Positions 1-6,039 of a stretch of 6,039 nt of DNA are shown here, in pieces (position 1 is the first letter of the stretch; every line of letters starts with the position of its first letter). Made by a program: the position numbers and the translations under genes. This stretch comes from Lachnospiraceae bacterium UBA7225 (GTDB lineage Bacteria > Bacillota > Clostridia > Lachnospirales > Lachnospiraceae). Location of the stretch: positions 1-6,039 of the forward strand of contig DKTR01000138.1 in the NCBI GenBank assembly GCA_002473385.1. The letters are read 5' to 3'. The notes beneath the pieces are model-generated. The model saw only the letters and a list, made by a program, of their open reading frames with translations. It ran no database searches and was not told where the DNA came from.

Positions 1-121
1 TGAAGGTAGTATTTTCCCGTATCTTATCTGCTGCGATAGAATTTGTGTTCCATGCAGGCGCGTAGAGAATAGTTTATCATAGTTTGCCGGGAACTTCAAC
101 TGAAATTATATATTATAAGTG

Positions 122-150
122 TTGAAAAAAGCAATGATTTGTGATATATT
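122..150 (+). promoter_or_regulatory. Candidate distal sigma-A promoter (P1) of recA
   Basis: A -35 element TTGAAA (122-127) and a -10 element TATATT (145-150) are separated by 17 bp, each matching the consensus at five of six positions. An extended -10 TG dinucleotide stands at 142-143. The bases just upstream (about 103-118) are almost pure A/T and could act as an UP element. Transcription would start near 157 and give a leader of about 120 nt before recA. This promoter lies well upstream of the LexA operator, so it could give basal expression, though bound LexA might still block elongation. It is assigned by motif only. Confidence 0.5.
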
Positions 151-203
151 GAAAATGCGCAGAAAAAAGCGCTGCACAGGGGAATTTTTATTTGAAATAA
201 CAG

Positions 204-232
204 TTGACATTTTTGAAAAAATACGATAGTAT
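204..232 (+). promoter_or_regulatory. Proximal sigma-A promoter (P2) of recA
   Basis: A perfect -35 hexamer TTGACA (204-209) is followed after 17 bp by TAGTAT (227-232), which matches the -10 consensus at four of six positions. The predicted start is near 239-240, a few bases before the LexA operator. A strong -35 with a weaker -10 and an operator over the initially transcribed region fits a damage-inducible recA promoter. The expected start then gives a leader of about 38 nt ending at the recA ribosome binding site. Confidence 0.75.
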
Positions 233-245
233 GAGAAAAGAAAAA

Positions 246-261
246 GCGAACATAAGTTCGC
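246..261. promoter_or_regulatory. LexA (DinR) SOS operator of recA
   Basis: The sequence GCGAACATAAGTTCGC has two perfect 6-base arms around a 4-base ATAA centre. Its core CGAAC-N4-GTTCG (247-260) is a full match to the Firmicutes LexA/DinR box. It lies directly after the predicted P2 start (about +7 to +22) and before the recA Shine-Dalgarno at 265-270. LexA bound here would block initiation or early elongation, and RecA-stimulated LexA self-cleavage would relieve it. The box itself is seen directly; regulation by LexA follows from the known family behaviour. No lexA gene is in the window. Confidence 0.92.
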
Positions 262-277
262 ATGAGGAGAGAAAGCA

Positions 278-1414
278 ATGATAAAAGACGAGAAAATGAA
301 AGCATTAGACGCAGCTCTTTCCCAGATTGAGAAGCAGTTTGGTAAAGGCTCTGTCATGAAATTAGGAGATTCCGGAAAAAACCTGAATGTGGAGACTATT
401 CCTACAGGCTCTCTCAGCCTGGATATTGCCCTTGGGCTTGGCGGTATTCCCAAGGGGCGTATCGTGGAAATCTATGGACCGGAATCCAGTGGGAAAACGA
501 CGGTTGCTCTGCATATGGTAGCGGAGGTGCAGAAGAGAGGCGGTGTTGCCGGGTTTATCGATGCGGAGCATGCACTCGATCCGGTATATGCCTCAAAAAT
601 CGGCGTGGATATCGATAATCTTTACATATCCCAGCCGGACAACGGGGAGCAGGCGATGGAAATTACCGAAACGCTGGTGCGCTCCGGTGCGGTAGATATT
701 ATTATCGTAGACTCTGTGGCGGCACTTGTTCCGAAAGCGGAAATCGACGGCGATATGGGAGATTCCCATGTCGGTCTGCAGGCAAGACTGATGTCGCAGG
801 CACTCAGAAAGCTCACAGCAGTCATCAGTAAGTCTAACTGTGTGGTAATCTTTATCAACCAGCTCCGTGAAAAGATTGGCGTGATGTTCGGTAACCCGGA
901 GACCACTACCGGCGGGCGTGCACTGAAGTTCTATTCTTCTATCCGTCTGGATGTCCGCAAGGGTGAAGCGTTAAAGCAGGCGGGAGAAGTGATTGGAAAT
1001 CATACTAGGATCAAGGTTGTAAAAAACAAGATTGCTCCGCCCTTCAAAGAGGCAGAGTTTGATATTATGTTTGGACAGGGAATTTCCAGGGAAGGAGATA
1101 TCATTGACCTGGCGGCGAACATTGGCGTGATCAATAAAAGCGGTGCCTGGTATGCCTACAACGATGCAAAGATCGGACAGGGAAGAGAGAATGCGAAGAC
1201 CTACCTGCGGGAAAATCCAGCCATTATGGATGAAGTGGAGGCAAAGGTGCGCGAGCACTATGGTTTGCCGGCAGATCACAAACCGACAGACGAAAAAGCA
1301 GCGGATACTACCGGGAAAAAGGCGGCGGATATGGCTGAGAAGCCTGCAGATGCTGCCGGGGAAAAACCTGCAGCTGCGGTGGGAAAGAGATCTGCAGATA
1401 AGGCTGGAGAGTAA
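278..1414 (+). CDS. recA: RecA recombinase, with repetitive C-terminal tail
   Basis: RecA is the ATP-dependent DNA strand-exchange protein. It forms filaments on single-stranded DNA, drives homologous repair and triggers LexA self-cleavage. The 378-residue product carries the Walker A loop GPESSGKT (67-74), the catalytic glutamate E97 in FIDAEHALDP, Walker B IIIVD (141-145), loop L1 near 157-165, and the L2 region from Q195 in INQLREKIGV through NPETTTGG. The C-terminal domain ends near residue 335. ATG 278 is preceded by AGGAGA (265-270) at 8 nt spacing, which makes it a better start than the internal ATG at 296. The protein is longer than the usual 345-355 residues because residues 340-378 form a low-complexity tail of five K/A/D/G octads, with mixed rather than strongly acidic charge. 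The core looks complete and functional. recX follows 6 bp after the stop. Confidence 0.99.
   Translation: MIKDEKMKALDAALSQIEKQFGKGSVMKLGDSGKNLNVETIPTGSLSLDIALGLGGIPKGRIVEIYGPESSGKTTVALHMVAEVQKRGGVAGFIDAEHALDPVYASKIGVDIDNLYISQPDNGEQAMEITETLVRSGAVDIIIVDSVAALVPKAEIDGDMGDSHVGLQARLMSQALRKLTAVISKSNCVVIFINQLREKIGVMFGNPETTTGGRALKFYSSIRLDVRKGEALKQAGEVIGNHTRIKVVKNKIAPPFKEAEFDIMFGQGISREGDIIDLAANIGVINKSGAWYAYNDAKIGQGRENAKTYLRENPAIMDEVEAKVREHYGLPADHKPTDEKAADTTGKKAADMAEKPADAAGEKPAAAVGKRSADKAGE
1295..1411 (+). repeat. Five imperfect tandem octad repeats at the 3' end of recA
   Basis: Five consecutive in-frame units encode KAADTTGK, KAADMAE, KPADAAGE, KPAAAVGK and RSADKAGE (residues 340-378). They lie at 1295-1318, 1319-1339, 1340-1363, 1364-1387 and 1388-1411. 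The unit is 24 nt, with one 21-nt copy, and the consensus is roughly K-(A/P)-A-D-x-A-G-(E/K). The DNA copies have diverged, so this is an old duplication or is kept at the protein level. From residue 331 on, the tail has about ten acidic and nine basic residues and is probably disordered. The last unit also contains GGAGAG (1406-1411), the likely recX ribosome binding site. Confidence 0.85.
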
Positions 1415-1420
1415 GCTGCG

Positions 1421-1882
1421 ATGGAATATGATCTGCAAAAGCGGGCAAAGCTGCGCTGCATGCATCTTCTGGAACGAAGGGACTATACGGAAAAGCAGCT
1501 GAGGGATAAACTGCGTATGGGAAAGACATCCTATTCCCCGGAGGATATCGATGCAGCCATCGGGTATGTGAAGAGCTATCACTATGTAGACGATGCCCGC
1601 TACGCAAAGCAATACGTGGAGTGTATGAAGGAAAAAAAGAGCCGCCGGCAGATTGAGCAGGAGCTGCATCTGCGAGGAGTAGAGCGCAGTCTGGTGGAAA
1701 CAGCCTTCGAAGAAACGGAGGATGTTCCGGAGGAAGTGCTGATACGCGGATGGATGGAGAAGCGCCATTATCAGCCGGAGAGCGCGGATGAGGGCGAGAA
1801 GCGGCGCATGTATGCGTTCCTTGCAAGAAAGGGCTTTTCGGGAGCCGCTATTGTTCGGGCCATGAAGGTGGACAGTGAATAA
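1421..1882 (+). CDS. recX: RecX, regulatory partner of RecA
   Basis: RecX binds RecA filaments and modulates them, in most species by limiting filament extension and ATPase activity. The 153-residue product is all-helical and fits three tandem three-helix repeats, at about 5-52, 53-98 and 103-150. Family-typical segments are the LLERRDYTEKQLRDKL helix pair (16-31), YVDDARYAKQYV (55-66), SRRQIEQELHLRGV (74-87) and ARKGFSGAAIVRAM (135-148). Length is normal for Gram-positive RecX. ATG 1421 lies 6 bp after the recA stop, and its Shine-Dalgarno GGAGAG (1406-1411) is inside recA, so translation is probably coupled and the gene shares the SOS control of recA. A run of seven A (1632-1638) lies within the intact frame. 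Identification rests on sequence pattern plus position after recA. Confidence 0.96.
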   Translation: MEYDLQKRAKLRCMHLLERRDYTEKQLRDKLRMGKTSYSPEDIDAAIGYVKSYHYVDDARYAKQYVECMKEKKSRRQIEQELHLRGVERSLVETAFEETEDVPEEVLIRGWMEKRHYQPESADEGEKRRMYAFLARKGFSGAAIVRAMKVDSE

Positions 1883-1893
1883 AAGAAGGTTCC

Positions 1894-1899
1894 GGAGGA
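1894..1899 (+). promoter_or_regulatory. Ribosome binding site that fixes the YfhO-family start at 1908
   Basis: GGAGGA is a strong Shine-Dalgarno sequence 8 nt before ATG 1908. The reading frame can be extended 11 codons upstream to GTG 1875, which would overlap the recX stop by 8 nt. That GTG has only AAGGTGG ending 3 nt before it, which is too close for normal initiation. The ATG is therefore the preferred start. Confidence 0.8.
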
Positions 1900-1907
1900 A
1901 TATACGG

Positions 1908-4565
1908 ATGCAGAAAACAAAGATCAGGCAGGATACAAGGCAATCGGGATACGCTCTATACACAGTGCTCTTTTTCATCACTGTATCTACCGTACTCATT
2001 TATTTCTGGAAGTATGGCAAGTCCATGGTATGGGATTGTGACGGCGTATATCAACATTTTAACAGCTTTGTATATTATGGAAAGTATCTGAGGGGGATTT
2101 TGAAAAATCTCTGGGAAAATCATACGCTGTCTGTGCCGATGTGGGATATGAGCATCGGCTACGGTGCAGACATCCTGACAACGTTAAATTACTATGCGAT
2201 CGGAGATCCTCTGGCGATCCTTTCGGTGTTTGCAGTACCGGAGAATGCGGAGTACCTGTATGCGTTTGTGGTAGTACTGCGATTGTACCTGGCGGGCTTT
2301 TGCTTTCTGCTGTACTGCCGGTATCACAAAAATGAGAATGTGCCGTCCATTCTGGGTGCATTGACATATTGTTTTTCCGGCTTTGCCCTGTTTGCTTTTT
2401 CGCGCCATCCGGCGTTCATCAATCCGATGGTATATTTTCCGCTGATTCTTGTGGGAATTGATAAAATTTTTCACAGGGAAAAGCCGTGGCTGTTTATATG
2501 GATGACTGCCATCTCTACAATCAGTAATTTTTATTTCTTTTACATGATCTGTGTGCTGATGTTTCTGTATGCAGTGGTGCGCTATGTAAAGCTTTTCGGG
2601 AAAATCCGCTTCAAAGAGCTTCTGGGCTGGCTGCTGAAATTTATCGGCTATTTTGCGGTTGGCATCGGGATTGCGGCGGTTACGTTTCTGCCCTCGGCAA
2701 TGTATGTTCTGGGAACCGGGCGGATGGAAGCAGGAAACAGTGTGCCGGTTCTCTATCCGCTTTCTTATTATGGAAGGCTGGCAGGAGATTTCTTCTGCGT
2801 GGATTATACATCGCCGGGAAGCAGGTACTACACGGTGCTCGGACTGGTTCCGCTTCTGCTGGTGGCAGTGCTGGTAATGCTTGTAAAAATAAAGGAATAT
2901 ATAGATCTGAAGGCAGGCTTTTTTATGCTCACCCTGTTTCTGCTGTTCCCATTTTTCGGGCATGTGCTGAATGGGTTTTCGTATGTATCAAACCGCTGGA
3001 TCTGGGGATATGATATGCTGCTGTCGTATATTCTGGTAAAGGTATATCCGCAGATCTTCCAACTGGGCAAAAAGCAAAAAAGAGCCGTATTGCTTCTGGG
3101 AATTCTCTATAGCGCAGTGATACTGCTGCTGCCGGGGCACGGCACCGTGCACAGCCGTATTGCAGCGGGGATGCTGATCGCTTTGTGTGCGATGATTGCG
3201 CTGTGTGCTTCTGCAAAAAATAAATCGTGGATGACAGTGTTTTTCTATGTAATGACGATCGGCGGGGTGGGGATCAACGCATGGTTTCTGTACTCTCCGC
3301 AGCAGACGAATTATATCGGAACATTCCGCGCGGCTGGAAAGCCATATAAAATGCTGACGACCTCCAGTGAATGTTATTCGGTAAAGGAACTGCAGGATAC
3401 GTCCGGGTTTTACCGGTATGATTCTTATGGAATCGTTGCGCATGAAAATACGGCAATGCAGAACCGGATGTATGGTACAGATTTTTATTTCAGCGTCTCA
3501 AACGGAAACGTCAATCAGTTCTTTGACGAGCTGGGAGTCTGCATCCGGGTGGAGCAGATGTATGATAATCTTGATGGGCGTACGATTCTGGACCGGCTGG
3601 CATCAGTGAAATATTTTGTGGTGAAAAAGGGAAATGAGGTTTTTCTTCCGTATTCTTATGAAAAGAAAGCAGGCGGAAACGGCAAATATGTGGTTTACGG
3701 GAGTGAGGATATTTTGCCATTTGGCTATACCTATGCCTATGCCATTTCGACAGAAAAATTTGCAGACCTGACACCTGCACAAAGACAGCAGGCGCTTTTG
3801 CAGGGAGTAGTTGCAGAAAAGAGCAGTCTGCCGGAAGCGGAGCCGGTCTTTTGTGACCAGCAGCCGCAGATTACAGTCACAGCAGGCGAAGGCGTACAGA
3901 TAGAGGAAAACACCTTTACCGTATCCCGGAAGGGAGCGGAGATCACGATTGATTTCGCCGGGACAGAAAACAGTGAAACATATCTCATGATAGAACATGT
4001 GGTCTATGAGGGAAGTGCGGATGATTTTGCCCTGCTTATCACTATGGGCGGGACGGAAAAGAAAATACCTGTTTATACACCGCGGCACAGCTTTTACAGT
4101 GGAAAAGATGATTTTATGTGCAATATGGGTTACAGCAAAGAGCCTCAGACGCAGATGACACTGAAATTTTCGCAGACCGGCACTTACACCATGGATGATC
4201 TGTATGTGGTCTGTCAGCCGGTGGAAAATATAAGCGGTCAGACAGAGGCTCTGCGGGAGGATGTTTTGCGCGAAGTATCATTTTCTGATAATCGGATCAC
4301 GGGAACCATCACACTGGACAAAGAAAAGATGCTGGTGCTTTCTATGGCGTACAGCGAGGGATGGACCGCTTATGTGGATGGAAAAGAGCAGGAACTGCAG
4401 TGTGTAAATATGATGTACACCGGACTTGCACTGGAGCCGGGAGAGCATACCGTGGAGCTGGTATATCAGACACCGTATCTACGCATGGGTATGCTGATTT
4501 CTCTTTTCAGTATATGTGTGTTTTTCGGTTTACAATTACTTGACAGAAGGATAAAAACAGTATAA
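1908..4565 (+). CDS. YfhO-family polytopic membrane protein, probable GT-C-type glycosyltransferase
   Basis: The 885-residue product matches the layout of the bacterial YfhO family (PF09586). It has a first membrane helix at about 15-34, then an acidic outer loop with D43 and D45 in WDCDGVYQH, the place where GT-C enzymes carry catalytic acidic residues. About ten more hydrophobic helices follow up to about residue 465, including the SNRWIWG segment (361-367). A large outer domain (about 465-855) ends in the family-typical EGWTAYVDG motif (W819, D824) and an EPGEHTVELVYQ strand. One last helix (about 859-877) precedes a short basic tail. Characterised relatives such as Bacillus subtilis YfhO transfer sugars from a lipid carrier to cell-wall polymers outside the membrane; the same role here is inference and the acceptor is unknown. 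No flippase or CsbB-type partner gene is in the window. It follows recX by 25 bp without a visible terminator and appears intact. Confidence 0.88.
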   Translation: MQKTKIRQDTRQSGYALYTVLFFITVSTVLIYFWKYGKSMVWDCDGVYQHFNSFVYYGKYLRGILKNLWENHTLSVPMWDMSIGYGADILTTLNYYAIGDPLAILSVFAVPENAEYLYAFVVVLRLYLAGFCFLLYCRYHKNENVPSILGALTYCFSGFALFAFSRHPAFINPMVYFPLILVGIDKIFHREKPWLFIWMTAISTISNFYFFYMICVLMFLYAVVRYVKLFGKIRFKELLGWLLKFIGYFAVGIGIAAVTFLPSAMYVLGTGRMEAGNSVPVLYPLSYYGRLAGDFFCVDYTSPGSRYYTVLGLVPLLLVAVLVMLVKIKEYIDLKAGFFMLTLFLLFPFFGHVLNGFSYVSNRWIWGYDMLLSYILVKVYPQIFQLGKKQKRAVLLLGILYSAVILLLPGHGTVHSRIAAGMLIALCAMIALCASAKNKSWMTVFFYVMTIGGVGINAWFLYSPQQTNYIGTFRAAGKPYKMLTTSSECYSVKELQDTSGFYRYDSYGIVAHENTAMQNRMYGTDFYFSVSNGNVNQFFDELGVCIRVEQMYDNLDGRTILDRLASVKYFVVKKGNEVFLPYSYEKKAGGNGKYVVYGSEDILPFGYTYAYAISTEKFADLTPAQRQQALLQGVVAEKSSLPEAEPVFCDQQPQITVTAGEGVQIEENTFTVSRKGAEITIDFAGTENSETYLMIEHVVYEGSADDFALLITMGGTEKKIPVYTPRHSFYSGKDDFMCNMGYSKEPQTQMTLKFSQTGTYTMDDLYVVCQPVENISGQTEALREDVLREVSFSDNRITGTITLDKEKMLVLSMAYSEGWTAYVDGKEQELQCVNMMYTGLALEPGEHTVELVYQTPYLRMGMLISLFSICVFFGLQLLDRRIKTV

Positions 4566-4568
4566 AAT
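4540..4568 (+). promoter_or_regulatory. Sigma-A promoter for rny inside the 3' end of the YfhO-family gene
   Basis: A perfect -35 hexamer TTGACA (4540-4545) is followed by exactly 17 bp and then TAAAAT (4563-4568), five of six matches to the -10 consensus. The -35 lies in the codons for the last residues of the membrane protein, and the -10 spans its stop codon. Transcription would start near 4575, leaving a leader of about 40 nt before GTG 4616. This would uncouple rny from the SOS-controlled genes upstream. It is the closest match to consensus of the promoters I found in the window. Confidence 0.75.
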
Positions 4569-4580
4569 TGTAGTGTTGTA

Positions 4581-4590
4581 ATTGTACAAT
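4581..4590. repeat. Perfect 10-bp palindrome in the rny leader
   Basis: ATTGTACAAT equals its own reverse complement. It lies just downstream of the predicted rny start point (about +6 to +15). It contains the last of three TTGTA pentamers, at 4568-4572, 4576-4580 and 4582-4586. The position suits an operator, but I do not recognise the motif as the site of a known regulator, and a 10-bp A/T-rich palindrome can arise by chance. Confidence 0.4.
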
Positions 4591-4602
4591 GAAAATTTAA
4601 TA

Positions 4603-4615
4603 AGGAGGTGCTCCT
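4603..4615 (+). promoter_or_regulatory. rny ribosome binding site within a small hairpin
   Basis: AGGAGG (4603-4608) is a near-perfect Shine-Dalgarno sequence 7 nt before the GTG start at 4616 and supports that start. Its first five bases, AGGAG (4603-4607), can pair with CTCCT (4611-4615) across a GTG triloop. This would close the ribosome binding site in a 5-bp stem directly against the start codon. The stem is short and may be only marginally stable. Confidence 0.6.
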
Positions 4616-6039
4616 GTGAGTGCAGTAACGATTGTTATCTGTGTCGCAGTCGCCTTGCTTGCAGCAGCTATTAGCTGGTTTGCTGCGCTTGCCTATCGGA
4701 AAAATGTGGTTGAAAAAACGATTGGCAGTGCGGAAGAAAAAGCCAGAGATATAATAGATGATGCATTGAAAGTCGCAGAGACAAAAAAGCGCGAAGCACT
4801 GCTCGAAGCGAAGGAAGAGTCCATGAACCGTAAAAACGAGCTGGACCGGGAAACCAAAGAGCGCAGAGCAGAACTGCAGAAGTATGAACGGCGCGTATTA
4901 TCAAAGGAAGAAGCCATTGATAAAAAGTCTGATGCACTGGAAAAACGCGAGACGAACCTGACAGCCAGAGAAGATGAGTTAAAGCGGAAAAGCGTGGAGA
5001 TCGAACAGATCCACGACAAAAAAATGCAGGAACTGGAGCGAATCTCAGGTTTAACCTCCGAGCAGGCAAAAGACTATCTGTTAAAAACTGTTGAAGACGA
5101 AGTGAAGAGCGATACTGCCAGACTTTATAAAGAGCTGGAGAGTAGAGCAAAAGAAGAAGCAGGTAAGAAAGCAAAGGAATATGTAGCGACTGCAATTCAG
5201 CGTTGTGCGGCCGATCATGTAGCAGAAACTACAATTTCCGTGGTGCAGCTCCCGAGTGACGAGATGAAAGGACGTATCATCGGACGTGAAGGACGAAATA
5301 TCCGTACACTCGAAACAATGACAGGTGTCGATCTGATTATCGACGATACACCGGAAGCGGTGATTCTGTCCAGCTTTGATCCCATCAGGAGAGAAGTTGC
5401 CAGAATTGCACTTGAAAAACTGATTGTGGACGGACGTATTCACCCGGCCAGAATCGAAGAAATGGTTGAAAAAGCACAAAAAGAAGTAGAAACAATGATT
5501 CGCGAGGAAGGCGAAGCAGCAGCTTTAGAGGTAGGGGTACATGGAATCCACCCGGAACTGATACGCTTGCTGGGCAGAATGAAATTCCGCACCAGCTATG
5601 GTCAGAACGCACTCAAGCATTCCGTAGAGGTTGCGCATCTGGCAGGCTTATTGGCAGGGGAAATCGGTCTGGATATTCGCATGGCGAAGCGTGCCGGTTT
5701 ATTGCATGACATTGGCAAATCCATCGATCATGAAGTGGATGGCTCTCATATACAGATTGGCGCAGACCTGTGTAAGAAGTATAAAGAGTCACAAACTGTC
5801 ATCAACGCAGTGGAATCCCATCATGGCGATGTAGAACCAGAGACCTTAATTGCATGTATTGTACAGGCGGCAGACACGATTTCGGCTGCGCGCCCGGGTG
5901 CAAGAAGAGAAACACTGGAAACATATACCAACAGATTAAAACAGTTAGAGGATATTGCAAATGCCTTCAAGGGCGTTGACAAATCGTTTGCTATTCAGGC
6001 AGGTAGAGAGATTCGTGTAATGGTAGTTCCGGAACAGAT
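4616..6039 (+). CDS. rny: RNase Y (membrane-anchored endoribonuclease), 3' end cut off
   Basis: RNase Y cleaves single-stranded, often AU-rich RNA and starts mRNA decay in many Gram-positive bacteria, acting at the inner face of the membrane as part of a degradosome-like assembly. The 474 visible residues show the standard order. A single N-terminal membrane helix (about 4-27) comes first, then a long, highly charged coiled coil (about 30-190). A KH RNA-binding domain carries GRIIGREGRN (219-228, GxxG at 223-226). An HD phosphohydrolase domain has H335 in HSVEVAHL and the metal-binding pair H364-D365 in LLHDIGK, followed by ESHHGD. Family members are about 510-520 residues, so roughly 40-45 residues are missing beyond the window edge. 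The start is GTG rather than ATG and is supported by AGGAGG at 7 nt. A strong promoter inside the upstream gene suggests its own transcript. Confidence 0.97.
   Translation, partial: MSAVTIVICVAVALLAAAISWFAALAYRKNVVEKTIGSAEEKARDIIDDALKVAETKKREALLEAKEESMNRKNELDRETKERRAELQKYERRVLSKEEAIDKKSDALEKRETNLTAREDELKRKSVEIEQIHDKKMQELERISGLTSEQAKDYLLKTVEDEVKSDTARLYKELESRAKEEAGKKAKEYVATAIQRCAADHVAETTISVVQLPSDEMKGRIIGREGRNIRTLETMTGVDLIIDDTPEAVILSSFDPIRREVARIALEKLIVDGRIHPARIEEMVEKAQKEVETMIREEGEAAALEVGVHGIHPELIRLLGRMKFRTSYGQNALKHSVEVAHLAGLLAGEIGLDIRMAKRAGLLHDIGKSIDHEVDGSHIQIGADLCKKYKESQTVINAVESHHGDVEPETLIACIVQAADTISAARPGARRETLETYTNRLKQLEDIANAFKGVDKSFAIQAGREIRVMVVPEQ

Noticed and set aside
3..65. Open frame running into the window from the left edge and ending at TAG 63-65, possibly the tail of an upstream gene.
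   Set aside because: Only 20 codons are visible, ending HAGA, with no recognisable family signature. Another frame is open even further, to a stop near position 82. There is too little to call a gene.
157..172. GCGC-N8-GCGC inverted repeat in the recA leader, a possible terminator or attenuator.
   Set aside because: The stem is only 4 bp with an 8-base A-rich loop, and no U-run follows, so it is unlikely to terminate transcription.
1632..1638. Run of seven A inside recX, a possible slippage or frameshift site.
   Set aside because: The recX frame is intact across it and runs to the normal family length. A7 runs are common, and no alternative product is apparent.
971..1999. 342-codon open frame on the minus strand opposite recA, recX and the start of the membrane gene.
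   Set aside because: It lies wholly antisense to well-supported genes. Its translation is rich in Leu, His, Cys and Phe with no recognisable domain, as expected for a shadow frame.
2361..2366. TTGACA hexamer inside the membrane protein gene as a possible internal promoter.
   Set aside because: The bases 17 bp downstream (TGCCCT) do not resemble a -10 element.
2184..2963. 259-codon open frame on the minus strand opposite the membrane protein gene.
   Set aside because: The translation is Lys/His/Gln-rich without any domain. This fits the complement of hydrophobic codons in the sense gene.
5976..5981. TTGACA hexamer inside rny.
   Set aside because: No -10-like hexamer occurs at suitable spacing, so it is taken as chance within coding sequence.

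Overview
The window reads as chromosomal DNA from a Gram-positive anaerobe of the class Clostridia, most likely a gut-type Lachnospiraceae. The basis is the style of the RecA, RecX and RNase Y proteins, strong AGGAGG-type ribosome binding sites, a perfect Firmicutes-type LexA (DinR) box, and a YfhO-family membrane protein. The genus cannot be fixed from sequence reading alone. All four genes lie on the + strand: recA (278-1414), recX (1421-1882), a large YfhO-family polytopic membrane protein (start best placed at ATG 1908, end 4565), and rny encoding RNase Y (GTG 4616, cut by the window edge at 6039).

Bases 1-277 are a non-coding leader with two candidate sigma-A promoters, a distal one (122-150) and a proximal one (204-232). 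A perfect LexA operator (246-261) sits just downstream of the proximal start point and upstream of the recA ribosome binding site. recA and recX are 6 bp apart, and the recX ribosome binding site lies inside the last codons of recA. The membrane protein follows recX after 25 bp with its own strong ribosome binding site, and no terminator is visible between them, so SOS-regulated transcription may run into it. A near-consensus promoter (4540-4568) lies in the last codons of the membrane protein gene and probably drives rny independently. The 50-bp yfhO-rny gap also holds a 10-bp perfect palindrome and a small hairpin that pairs the rny Shine-Dalgarno sequence.

Functionally, recA and recX form a recombinase and modulator pair under SOS control. 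rny encodes the membrane-anchored endoribonuclease that starts mRNA decay. The YfhO-family protein is probably a GT-C-like glycosyltransferase acting on the outer face of the membrane and has no obvious link to either neighbour. The most distinctive features are the five-octad low-complexity tail of RecA, the placement of a cell-envelope gene between recX and rny, and the structured rny leader. I saw no mobile element, CRISPR array, RNA gene or clear novel system.
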